DNA from: Ruminococcus sp.
Lineage (GTDB): Bacteria > Bacillota > Clostridia > Oscillospirales > Ruminococcaceae
Direction: 5' to 3'
Assembly (NCBI GenBank): GCA_015066785.1
Contig: SVNT01000009.1
Span: 1 to 49,278 of the forward strand
DNA length: 49,278 bases
Of this stretch, positions 32,637 through 40,142 are shown piece by piece (positions within the stretch are counted from its first letter, which is position 1; the number at the start of each line of letters is the position of its first letter). Both the position numbers and the translations under genes were made by a program. Below the pieces are notes generated by a model that saw only the letters and a program-made list of their open reading frames with translations, was not told the origin of the DNA and made no database searches.

Positions 32637-33401
32637 ATGGATTATTCTTTCAACGCAAAGGACGCCGTTGACAAAGCGGCGGAATGGGTATGCGACTTTT
32701 TTGAGAAAAACGGAAAAGGCTGCAATGCCGTGATAGGAATTTCAGGCGGCAAGGACAGCTCAATCTGTGCGGCATTGTGCGTAAAGGCACTCGGAAAAGA
32801 CCGTGTAATCGGCGTACTTATGCCAAACGGTGAACAGAGCGACATAGATATGGCAGAGCTTCTTGTGGAGCATCTGGGGATACGCGCCGTAAAGGTAAAC
32901 ATCAACGAGGCGTACAACGGAGTTATGAACGCTCTTGCAAACCCAGAATCCATAAACGGATATGAGTGTGTAAAGCCATCGGTTCAGGCAACGGTAAATC
33001 TTCCGCCGAGAATAAGAATGGCGGTACTCTACGCCGTGAGCCAGAGCAACAACGGCCGTGTTGCCAACACCTGCAATCTTTCGGAGGATTGGGTAGGCTA
33101 CTCCACACGATACGGCGACGCCGCAGGAGATTTCAGTCCCCTCGCCCGCTTTACAGTAGCGGAGGTGAAGGAAATGGGGCGTGAGCTTGGTCTTCCCGAA
33201 GTACTTGTGGACAAGGTGCCTTCCGACGGACTTTGCGGAAAAACCGACGAGGACAACCTCGGATTCACATACGCAGTGCTGGATAAATACATCCGTACGG
33301 GAGTTTGTGACGACCCGAAAACCAAAGCGCTGATAGACGACAAGCACGAAAAAAACAAGTTCAAGCTGGAGCTTATGCCATGCTTTGAATTCCGCCCGTA
33401 A
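32637..33401 (+). CDS. nadE: Ammonia-dependent NAD+ synthetase
   Basis: Amidates deamido-NAD to NAD+ using ATP and ammonia. The 254-residue chain has the PP-loop SGGKDS near residue 38, MPNGEQSDI and later STRYGDAAGDFSPL and CGKTDEDNLGFTY. There is no glutaminase domain, so free ammonia is the likely nitrogen source. The ATG at 32637 follows GGAGG; an in-frame ATG 71 codons upstream would start before the promoter. It is a single-gene unit. Confidence 0.94.
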   Translation: MDYSFNAKDAVDKAAEWVCDFFEKNGKGCNAVIGISGGKDSSICAALCVKALGKDRVIGVLMPNGEQSDIDMAELLVEHLGIRAVKVNINEAYNGVMNALANPESINGYECVKPSVQATVNLPPRIRMAVLYAVSQSNNGRVANTCNLSEDWVGYSTRYGDAAGDFSPLARFTVAEVKEMGRELGLPEVLVDKVPSDGLCGKTDEDNLGFTYAVLDKYIRTGVCDDPKTKALIDDKHEKNKFKLELMPCFEFRP

Positions 33402-33410
33402 AACAAAAAT

Positions 33411-33456
33411 AACCGCCCGCTTTGCAGAACAACTCTCAGAAAACGGGCGGTTTTAT
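33411..33456 (+). terminator. Terminator of nadE
   Basis: Arms AACCGCCCG and CGGGCGGTT with a 24-nt loop and TTTTATTTTA after it. Confidence 0.75.
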
Positions 33457-33564
33457 TTTAACACCACAAAAAAATGACAGAAAAAACATATTTGTGATAT
33501 TTTTTCTTTTGATAATGTGCTATATTATAGTTATCAGAAACATAATACGAAAGGGTTGGTGTCT

Positions 33565-34518
33565 ATGCTTAAAAGCAAGGGATTTTACAAGGGTATAAAT
33601 TTCGGAGGATGGTTTTCTCAGTGCGATTACAGCAAGGAAAGACTGGATAACTTCATAACCGAAGCCGATTTTGCAAAGGTTTCCGAATGGGGTGCAGACC
33701 ATGTCCGTATTCCCGTTGACTATAATATTTTCGAAAGCAACGACGGCAGTTACAAGGAAGACGGCTTTGCAAGGCTTGACAGGATATTCGCCCTCTGCGA
33801 AAAATACAACCTCAACGCTGTTCTCGACCTGCACAAGACCGCAGGCTTTTCCTTCGACGATTACGGCGAAAGCGAAAGCGGCTTCTTCGAAAACGAACAG
33901 CTACAGGAGCGTTTTTATCGTCTGTGGGAAGAATTCGCAAAGCGTTACGGAAATTTAAGCGACCGAGTTGCTTTCGAACTCCTCAACGAAGTGACCGACA
34001 GAGAATTCATCGGCACCTGGAACATCATATCCCGCAGATGTATAGAGCGTATCCGTGCCTACGCACCCGACACAATCATCCTCGTCGGAAGCTACGACAA
34101 CAACAGCGCACCTGCTGTTCCCGAGCTTGACAAACCGTTCGACGACAAGGTTGTTTATAACTTCCACTGCTATGAGCCGCTGAAGTTCACACATCAGGGA
34201 GCATACTGGACAAATAAAATCAAACAGGAAGACCGTTTCACATTTGAGGAAAGCAACATCACTCCCGAATTTTTCGAGGAGCTTTTCGCACCTGCAATCG
34301 AGGCGGCAAAGCGTAACAATACCACTCTTTACTGTGGTGAGTACGGGGTTATCGAGGTTGTTCCGCCCGAAGAGGCTCTGAAATGGTTCAGGTGTATCAA
34401 CAGCGTGTTTGAAAAACACGGCATTTCAAGAAGTGTGTGGAGCTACAAGGAGATGGACTTCGGTATCTCCGACAGCAGACTTGACGGTGTGCGCAACGAA
34501 CTTCTCAGATACATCTAG
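33565..34518 (+). CDS. Glycoside hydrolase family 5 (cellulase-like), apparently intracellular
   Basis: A 317-residue GH5 enzyme. GINFGGWF, WGADHVRIPVDY and VLDLHKT are family landmarks; the general acid Glu lies in FELLNE near residue 142 and the nucleophile Glu in YCGEYG near 262. No signal peptide, carbohydrate-binding module or dockerin is visible. It therefore probably acts on imported oligosaccharides such as cello- or mannooligosaccharides. The start at 33565 follows AAAGGGTTGGTG. The stop codon overlaps the stop of the convergent lipoprotein gene by four bases. Confidence 0.92.
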   Translation: MLKSKGFYKGINFGGWFSQCDYSKERLDNFITEADFAKVSEWGADHVRIPVDYNIFESNDGSYKEDGFARLDRIFALCEKYNLNAVLDLHKTAGFSFDDYGESESGFFENEQLQERFYRLWEEFAKRYGNLSDRVAFELLNEVTDREFIGTWNIISRRCIERIRAYAPDTIILVGSYDNNSAPAVPELDKPFDDKVVYNFHCYEPLKFTHQGAYWTNKIKQEDRFTFEESNITPEFFEELFAPAIEAAKRNNTTLYCGEYGVIEVVPPEEALKWFRCINSVFEKHGISRSVWSYKEMDFGISDSRLDGVRNELLRYI

Positions 34519-35738
34519 TTTATATTTTTTCCGTCGGCATCATAGTCCTCAAAGGCGATAAGATTGCCGTAATCGTCATACTGCATTATGCGGTATGTCA
34601 TAAGCTCCCCGTTTTTGTTGTAGACCGAATTCTTTATCTCGTTTCCCTGCCCGTCATACTCCATAACCTTGTATGATTCAAGCTCGTCAGCGAGATAGCA
34701 ACTGTCCTTTACAACATTTCCGTAAATGTCATACTCGTAGATGTTGTACCACAGTACAACCCCTGCGGCATTGTGATAGCTCTGCTTGAAGACATAGTTG
34801 TCATCGTTATATTCAAAGGTATAATAATCACGCACGGAGGCATCATCGTCATAGTATGTTTCAGCGATTGTATTTCCGCTTGCGTCGTATGTTTTTGAAT
34901 AGAGCAGCTTTCCGCTTTCGTCAACATATGTTCTCACGGTAATGTCATCATCAGTTTCTTCGAAATACGTCATAACGCCGTTTTCGTAGAAATATTCCCT
35001 GACAATAACACCGTTTTCGTAGTCACGCTTATAAATAATTTCTCCGACGGCATTTTCGCAGGTTTCCTGAAGATAAATGCCGTTTCTTTCGTAATGCACG
35101 AAATCTTTTGGCCCTGCCCCGTCGCTTCTGATTTCGCTGACGAGATTTCCTTCGTTATCATACTGATACTCATACTCGCTCGAAATTGAATCGTCAGCAA
35201 GGAAACATGTTATATGCACGGGAAGATTCCTGTCGTTGTATTCGCTTATGACATAATAATCAAGTGCTGTTCCCTGATAGTAATATTCCTCGGTGCAGTT
35301 GTTGTTTTCATCATATTTGTATGTTTCATAATACACACAGCTCCCGTCGGAATCGAAATAAGATTTCTCCGTCTTCATTCCCCTGTCGTTGTACGCTGTT
35401 TCTGTATATGATAAAAGATTTCCCTCTGCGTCGTAGTTTGCTTCTTTTATGAGGTTGTCGTTTTCATCATATTCGTATGTATTATAGAGTTCGAGAACTC
35501 CCTCTGCGGAATAATAGCTGTTCTTTATGAGATTTCCCTTTTCGTCGGTTTCTTCCATGAAATATTCCCCGTCGCCAAGGTCTACTCTTTGTATGTTCAA
35601 CGGATTTTTTTCAGGCTTTACGCTCTCTGTAAGAAAGGACGGCGTGGTATCATCGGGTGGCGTTGACGGAGTTTCAGCGCAGGCTGTCATCGAAAATGCA
35701 ACTATCAGCGAAAAAAGTGTTACAGCGATTTTTTTCAT
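34515..35738 (-). CDS. Lipoprotein with YD-type repeats
   Basis: A 407-residue surface lipoprotein. Residues 1-20 are a signal peptide with lipobox (SMTACAE). After a Pro/Thr linker come about twelve units of ~25 residues, each with a YxYDxxGN-type turn and a following beta strand (for example YEYDENDNLIKEANYDAEGN and YEYDIYGNVVKDSCYLAD). These resemble YD/RHS and MORN-like repeats without a toxin domain. It is very rich in Tyr and Asp. The role is unknown; ligand or peptidoglycan binding is possible. The start follows GGGGGAG. No terminator lies between it and the convergent GH5 gene. Confidence 0.85.
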   Translation of the reverse strand: MKKIAVTLFSLIVAFSMTACAETPSTPPDDTTPSFLTESVKPEKNPLNIQRVDLGDGEYFMEETDEKGNLIKNSYYSAEGVLELYNTYEYDENDNLIKEANYDAEGNLLSYTETAYNDRGMKTEKSYFDSDGSCVYYETYKYDENNNCTEEYYYQGTALDYYVISEYNDRNLPVHITCFLADDSISSEYEYQYDNEGNLVSEIRSDGAGPKDFVHYERNGIYLQETCENAVGEIIYKRDYENGVIVREYFYENGVMTYFEETDDDITVRTYVDESGKLLYSKTYDASGNTIAETYYDDDASVRDYYTFEYNDDNYVFKQSYHNAAGVVLWYNIYEYDIYGNVVKDSCYLADELESYKVMEYDGQGNEIKNSVYNKNGELMTYRIMQYDDYGNLIAFEDYDADGKNIN

Positions 35739-35846
35739 TTTTCTCCCCCATTTTATATTTGTTGTAATAAATTTATATCATATCCACTGCATAAAAGCAA
35801 TTACAATGATGTTACAAAATATAACAATAAAATTACTTATAAAATC

Positions 35847-35880
35847 AAGGGCATCGGATTTATTCTCCGACGCCCTTTCT
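35847..35880 (-). terminator. Terminator of the diguanylate cyclase gene
   Basis: Arms AAGGGC.CGGA and TCCG.GCCCTT with TTGATTTTAT on the minus strand and TTTCT on the plus strand. Confidence 0.7.
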
Positions 35881-35891
35881 GCTTGTAATTA

Positions 35892-36965
35892 TTAATCTTC
35901 GTTATGTACAACGACCTTGTTTCTTCCTGTATTTTTAGCCTCGTACAGAGCAATATCCGCATTCTTGACAGCCACGCTGTAATCGCCGTCCGTGTACTGT
36001 GAAACACCGATTGAAATCGTGCTGTTACATACGCCGTTGTCGGAGGTTTCTACCTTTTCTCTGAGCTTTTCGGCAATTCTTGCGGCATTCTCAACCGAAC
36101 ATCCCGGCATTATAATCAGGAACTCTTCTCCGCCCCAACGGATAACATAGTCGGTTTCACGCACCATATTCTTGAGTATATCTGCAAGCCACACAAGTAC
36201 CTTGTCGCCCGATTCGTGACCGAATTTATCATTGACCTTTTTGAAGAAGTCGATGTCTATCAAAAGAAAGCCTATATTAAGACCTGAGAATTTTGTGAAT
36301 TCTCCCGTTTCGAAATTGATGAATTCCTTTAGCTTGTTACGGTTGTAAACCTCTGTAAGCTGGTCGTGTACCGCAAGCTGTCTGAGCTGGTCTTTTGCAA
36401 AGTAATGCTCAAAATAAACCTTCTGCATCATATTGTGCATTGCGGATACAGCAAAGATGCACGGCAGGTTGAAAAGATACATCATCTCTACATTTTCGTA
36501 TTGTATGAATATATCCGCAACGGCAATATCTGCAAGCAGGAACATATGCGCCAACAGGCTGTACCCGAACGGTGCGGAAAATCCCGCACAAACGAAAATG
36601 AGGTTCATAATAATCATACCGGGGATGGCAAACTGCCTGTCAGGCAGCAGATATGTCGCCCAGTCGGTACACCAGATTATGATATGTATCATCAGGTAGC
36701 TGGCGGTAACCATCACACGATAGTCCGAAACCTTCTTCGAAAGAATGAGATAAATAACAAACGGAACGATAACTATCGCACGTGACAAGAGAGTTTCGAA
36801 AGCAAAATGCCCGAATATACTGCAATCCGTCACAAAAAACGAAAGATATGCCAGCACGGAAACTGTTATCATCCTTGTATTGAATGACTTATAGTAATCA
36901 TATTTGGACTGAAAAAATTTGAATTGTTCTTCTCGGCTTAAATTTTTCAAGCTGATTTTATTCAT
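35892..36965 (-). CDS. Membrane diguanylate cyclase (GGDEF)
   Basis: Makes cyclic di-GMP from two GTP. Residues ~25-185 hold about six hydrophobic helices, a probable sensor region. The catalytic domain follows: DQLTEVYNRNKL, FLLIDIDFFKKVND, FGHESGDKVL, then the active loop GGEEF preceded at five residues by RETD, a complete inhibitory I-site. The domain ends at ALYEAKNTGRNKVV. The start follows GGGGGAT. It is a single-gene unit with its own promoter and terminator. Confidence 0.94.
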   Translation of the reverse strand: MNKISLKNLSREEQFKFFQSKYDYYKSFNTRMITVSVLAYLSFFVTDCSIFGHFAFETLLSRAIVIVPFVIYLILSKKVSDYRVMVTASYLMIHIIIWCTDWATYLLPDRQFAIPGMIIMNLIFVCAGFSAPFGYSLLAHMFLLADIAVADIFIQYENVEMMYLFNLPCIFAVSAMHNMMQKVYFEHYFAKDQLRQLAVHDQLTEVYNRNKLKEFINFETGEFTKFSGLNIGFLLIDIDFFKKVNDKFGHESGDKVLVWLADILKNMVRETDYVIRWGGEEFLIIMPGCSVENAARIAEKLREKVETSDNGVCNSTISIGVSQYTDGDYSVAVKNADIALYEAKNTGRNKVVVHNED

Positions 36966-37004
36966 CCGTCAAATCCCCCAAAGGATATATAATTATTCAT
37001 AGTA

Positions 37005-37033
37005 ATTATATCATATATTTTTTCGGAAATCAA
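37005..37033 (-). promoter_or_regulatory. Promoter of the diguanylate cyclase gene
   Basis: TTGATT (37028-37033), 17-bp spacer and TATAAT (37005-37010) on the minus strand. Confidence 0.65.
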
Positions 37034-37049
37034 CACAAAATCGTAAATT

Positions 37050-37086
37050 AAGACAAAAACCGCCTGCTGATTGCAGACGGCTTTTT
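37050..37086 (-). terminator. Terminator of the rubredoxin gene
   Basis: Arms GCCGTCTGC and GCAGGCGG with one mismatch, then TTTTTGTCTT on the minus strand. Confidence 0.8.
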
Positions 37087-37096
37087 CTCACGGCAT

Positions 37097-37255
37097 TTAT
37101 TCGGAACGGCTGAACATATCCTTCCCCACGCTACAGAGAGGACATTCAAAGTCGTCGGGGAGTTCCTCGAACTTCGTTCCTGGTGCTATTCCCATATCGG
37201 GAGCGCCGAGTTCCTCGTCATAGACCCAACCGCATGCGTCGCAGACATACTTCAT
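37097..37255 (-). CDS. Rubredoxin
   Basis: A 52-residue one-iron electron carrier. [15 protein letters not shown] supplies the first Cys pair, and [14 protein letters not shown] the second, with the usual [13 protein letters not shown] between. AGGAGGTG lies before the ATG at 37253-37255. It stands alone between the GGDEF gene and the divergent GNAT-transglutaminase gene. A likely partner is the flavodiiron protein at 43.2 kb, although that enzyme carries its own rubredoxin domain. Confidence 0.95.
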   Translation of the reverse strand: MKYVCDACGWVYDEELGAPDMGIAPGTKFEELPDDFECPLCSVGKDMFSRSE

Positions 37256-37331
37256 AAAATTCACCTCCTGTCAAAAAACGCAATATATCATAATTATGTG
37301 AATTTCTGTGGTTATTATTCCTGCGTCATCT

Positions 37332-37360
37332 TTGTGTTTTTCATAGATATGTGATATAAT
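37332..37360 (+). promoter_or_regulatory. Promoter of the GNAT-transglutaminase operon
   Basis: TTGTGT (37332-37337), 17-bp spacer and TATAAT (37355-37360). The start codon is 28 bp downstream. Confidence 0.6.
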
Positions 37361-37387
37361 GTAAAAAATGTATCACGGGAGGCAGAA

Positions 37388-38473
37388 ATGAATTACATAA
37401 TCCGAAAAATCAGAGAAAACGAATATCATCTTCTGGAAGATTTCATATATGAGGCAATTTTTATCCCCGAAGGAGCAGAGCCTCCTCCGAAATCAATAAT
37501 CAATCAGCCCGACCTTCAGGTGTACATAAAGGATTTCGGTACAAAAAAGGACGACATATGCTTTGTGGCGGAAGTCGAAAGCAAAATCGTCGGTGCCGTG
37601 TGGGTCCGTGATATGAAGGACTACGGACACATCGAAGACGGCGTACCTTCCTTTGCGATTTCACTCTACAAGGAATACCGCAATCACGGAATAGGCACGG
37701 GACTTATGGTGGCAATTCTCGACGAGCTCCGACAGAGAAAATACGAAAAAGCATCGCTTGCCGTACAAAAGGCAAACTACGCAGTGAAAATGTATAAAAA
37801 GGTCGGATTTGTAATTATCGGCGAAAATGACGAGGAGTACATCATGCTCTGCAATCTCAGACCGACGCCCTACGAAAGCAATACCGAGGCATACACAAAA
37901 GCAGACGATATAATAGATTTCAGAAACGACAACATTGCAAAGCTGGCAGAATTGCTTTCCGACAGTGCTGAAAACGAACTTGAATACATCAGAAAAGCAT
38001 ATGAATTCGTAAGGGATAAAATCTCTCACTCGGCGGATATAGGAAAAGACGCCATAACCTGCTCCGCCTCGGAAGTTCTGGAGAACGGGCACGGAATCTG
38101 TTTTGCAAAGTCGCATCTGCTTGCCGCTTTGCTGAGATACAAGGGCATTCCTGCGGGATTTTGTTATCAGAAGTTAATTCTTGACGACGAAACTGCTCCC
38201 TTCCTTGTGTATCACGGGCTTAACGGCGTTTACATCAGCGAATACAAAAAGTGGATACGCCTTGACGCCAGAGGAAACAAGAACGGCGTGAACGCACAAT
38301 TCACGGTGGATGAAGAACAGCTCGCCTTCCCTGTACGGAGCGAAAAGAATGAAATCGACGGGGTGATTATCTTTGCAGACCCCGACGCAAAAATTCTGGA
38401 AAAGCTGAAGAACAACAAAACACGCTCGGAGCTGTGGCACGACCTTCCCACAGAGCTGGCGTACAACTCATAG
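37388..38473 (+). CDS. GNAT acetyltransferase - transglutaminase-like fusion
   Basis: A 361-residue fusion. Residues 1-155 are a GNAT domain with motif A at YKEYRNHGIGTGL (~93-105). Residues ~175-345 are a transglutaminase/papain-like domain with a complete-looking triad: C238 in GHGICFAKSHLL, H276 in VYHGLNG and D294 in WIRLDARGN. The pairing suggests a protein or peptide that is both acetylated and cleaved or cross-linked, but no substrate is known. GGGAGG precedes the ATG. It is first in a run of three GNAT genes spaced 14-16 bp apart. Confidence 0.88.
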   Translation: MNYIIRKIRENEYHLLEDFIYEAIFIPEGAEPPPKSIINQPDLQVYIKDFGTKKDDICFVAEVESKIVGAVWVRDMKDYGHIEDGVPSFAISLYKEYRNHGIGTGLMVAILDELRQRKYEKASLAVQKANYAVKMYKKVGFVIIGENDEEYIMLCNLRPTPYESNTEAYTKADDIIDFRNDNIAKLAELLSDSAENELEYIRKAYEFVRDKISHSADIGKDAITCSASEVLENGHGICFAKSHLLAALLRYKGIPAGFCYQKLILDDETAPFLVYHGLNGVYISEYKKWIRLDARGNKNGVNAQFTVDEEQLAFPVRSEKNEIDGVIIFADPDAKILEKLKNNKTRSELWHDLPTELAYNS

Positions 38474-38489
38474 AAAGGACAATAATATC

Positions 38490-39236
38490 ATGGCGACAAG
38501 CAAAGAGTATCTGGGATTTATACTGGAACAGCTTTCGGGGGTTGACGGAATTACACACAAGCAGATGATGGGAGAGTACATCCTCTATCATCACGGAAAA
38601 ATAGCGGCATATCTCTGCGACGACAGACTGCTGGTGAAAACAATCCCGTCGGCGATGAAAATGCTGCCCGACGCAAAGCGTGAGCCTCCGTACGATGGCG
38701 CAAAGGAAATGCTGCTTGTATCCGAAGTTGACAACAAGGACTTCCTGACGGAGTTGTTCAACGCTATGTACAATGAACTCCCTGCACCGAAAAAGAAAGA
38801 CCCGATAAAAATAAAAAAGCTGACCAAAAAGCACACCGACGACGCACTCACTCTCTGCCTTGATGTGTTTTTGCAGTTCGAGGCTCCCGATTACACGGAA
38901 GAAGGCGTGGAGGAATTCAGGAACACTCTCGGCAATGCGGATTTTGTGAAAAATCTCAGGCTGTACGGCGCGTTCGAGAATGACGAGCTGGCAGGCGTTC
39001 TCGCAACACGGGACACCAATCACATCAGTCTGTTTTTTGTAAAGGCGGAATATCAGCGCAGAGGTATCGGCAAAAGGCTGTTCCTGCATATGCTGAAGGA
39101 TTGCGACTGTAAGGAATTCACCGTCAATTCCTCGCCATACGCCGTGGAGATATACCGTCACCTCGGCTTTAACGAAACAGACACCGAGCAGACGACAAAC
39201 GGTATACGATATACGCCGATGAAGTATAGTCAGTAA
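38490..39236 (+). CDS. TfoX-N domain - GNAT acetyltransferase fusion
   Basis: A 248-residue fusion. Residues ~1-100 match the N-terminal domain of TfoX/Sxy (KEYLGFILEQL, MMGEYILYHHGKIAAYLCDDRLLVK in outline, LVSEVDNKDFLTELF). A Lys-rich linker (PKKKDPIKIKKLTKK) leads to a GNAT domain with FFVKAEYQRRGIGKRL and YAVEIYRHLGF. TfoX controls competence in some proteobacteria, but in Firmicutes TfoX-N domains occur in proteins of unknown role. The gene starts 16 bp after the GNAT-transglutaminase gene. Confidence 0.87.
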   Translation: MATSKEYLGFILEQLSGVDGITHKQMMGEYILYHHGKIAAYLCDDRLLVKTIPSAMKMLPDAKREPPYDGAKEMLLVSEVDNKDFLTELFNAMYNELPAPKKKDPIKIKKLTKKHTDDALTLCLDVFLQFEAPDYTEEGVEEFRNTLGNADFVKNLRLYGAFENDELAGVLATRDTNHISLFFVKAEYQRRGIGKRLFLHMLKDCDCKEFTVNSSPYAVEIYRHLGFNETDTEQTTNGIRYTPMKYSQ

Positions 39237-39250
39237 AGGCAGGTGTAACA

Positions 39251-39718
39251 ATGAATATTAAAATCAGACCCGTTGTTATAGACGATTACGACGGAATTTA
39301 CGAACTCTGGAACAGCACGGAGCAATCAAGGCGTGCGTTGAACCCCGTGGATGACAGCAGAGAAGGCATCGGGCGATATTTGAAGCGCAATCCGACTACC
39401 TGCTTTCTTGCCTGCCTTGACGATGAAAAAGAATGTGGCAAAATAGTCGGGGTTATACTTACGGGTCACGACGGAAGGCGTGCAATAGTTCATCATATGT
39501 GCGTACATCCCGATTACCGTCGTCACGGAATAGCACGCACCCTTGTGCAAAAAGCGGAAGACGCACTGCGCAAAGAAGGTATCACCAAAATATTCGGCCT
39601 GGTTTTCAAGGACAATGATACGGCAAACGCTTTCTGGGAGGAGCAGGGATACACGCTCCGCACAAACCTGAATTACCGCAACAAAAGCCTGAACGAAAAT
39701 GTGCCGCAGGGCGAATGA
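39251..39718 (+). CDS. GNAT N-acetyltransferase
   Basis: A 155-residue single-domain acetyltransferase. HHMCVHPDYRRHGIARTLVQ is motif A and NDTANAFWEEQGY motif B, the pattern of RimI-like and small-molecule GNATs. It starts 14 bp after the TfoX-GNAT gene and closes the three-gene run. The acceptor is unknown. A half copy of the cloverleaf repeat begins ~18 bp after its stop and may serve as terminator. Confidence 0.9.
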   Translation: MNIKIRPVVIDDYDGIYELWNSTEQSRRALNPVDDSREGIGRYLKRNPTTCFLACLDDEKECGKIVGVILTGHDGRRAIVHHMCVHPDYRRHGIARTLVQKAEDALRKEGITKIFGLVFKDNDTANAFWEEQGYTLRTNLNYRNKSLNENVPQGE

Positions 39719-39735
39719 TTTTATAAAAACGTGAA

Positions 39736-39860
39736 TGCGGTTAAGAGTAATATCTCTACCGAAACTTTATATGTATTACTGAGGGAAATCTTTCTGAAGA
39801 AAGGTCCCCCTCGTACCCCCCCTTCAAAGACTTTTAAGTCAAAAAAGCCCACAGGGATTT
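39736..39860 (-). repeat. Half copy of the cloverleaf repeat, ending at the MITE
   Basis: It matches the right half of the complete copy (13746-13873) in reverse orientation: GAAACTTTATATGTATT, hairpin C (TGAGGGAAATCTTTC and partner), CCCTTCAAAGACTTTT and CCACAGGGATT. It stops at the symmetry axis, where the MITE begins. The other half is not on the far side of the MITE but appears next to the second MITE. Confidence 0.85.
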
Positions 39861-40100
39861 TGAACAAGTCCAGTAAAAACGGACAATAGAAAAACCACCC
39901 TCTTATGGTAGAATTAAGAAACTACCATAAGGGGGAATTTTTATGTCAAGAGGATATGGATACATTAAGCAATTTGAAAATGAAATATTAGAAACAAAAC
40001 TGACACCACTTGAAAAGCAATGCCAGTTCATTGCTTAAAATTTAATTTTAACTACCATAAAGGCGGTTTTTGTACTGTCCGTACAAATTGGGGCAGTTCA
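39861..40100 (+). mobile_element. MITE copy 1 (240 bp), IS3-like ends
   Basis: It begins TGAACAAGTCC and ends GGGGCAGTTCA; the ~36-bp terminal inverted repeats are imperfect and share GAAC, ACGGACA and AAAAACC. Inside are the palindrome TCTTATGGTAG/CTACCATAAG and a 31-codon frame (39943-40038) starting MSRGYGYIKQFENEILE. That resembles, from memory, the N terminus of IS3-type transposase OrfA proteins. It is about 98% identical to the inverted copy at 45089-45329: four substitutions and one single-base indel. No transposase is encoded, so it would need one in trans. Confidence 0.85.
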
Positions 40101-40119
40101 AAATTCACGGAAGGCTTGT
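40101..40119. repeat. One arm of a split palindromic terminator
   Basis: ACGGAAGGCTTGT here also occurs in the same orientation just outside MITE copy 2 (from 45332). The two are exact partners of a hairpin only if one of them is inverted. Confidence 0.75.
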
Positions 40120-40142
40120 TTATTTAATGATAAAAAATACAA

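Larger units (their letters stand above)
39719..40142. other. Intergenic region with half repeat and MITE
   Basis: It holds, in order, a half copy of the cloverleaf repeat, MITE copy 1 and one arm of a split hairpin. These are listed separately. No protein gene of normal size is present. Confidence 0.85.

Noticed and set aside
33490-33536. Promoter of the GH5 gene
   Set aside because: Several AT-rich -10-like boxes exist, but none has a convincing -35 box at 16-18 bp.
39943-40038. 31-codon frame in the MITE as a functional gene
   Set aside because: Most differences between the two copies change amino acids, and it looks like the stump of a transposase gene.
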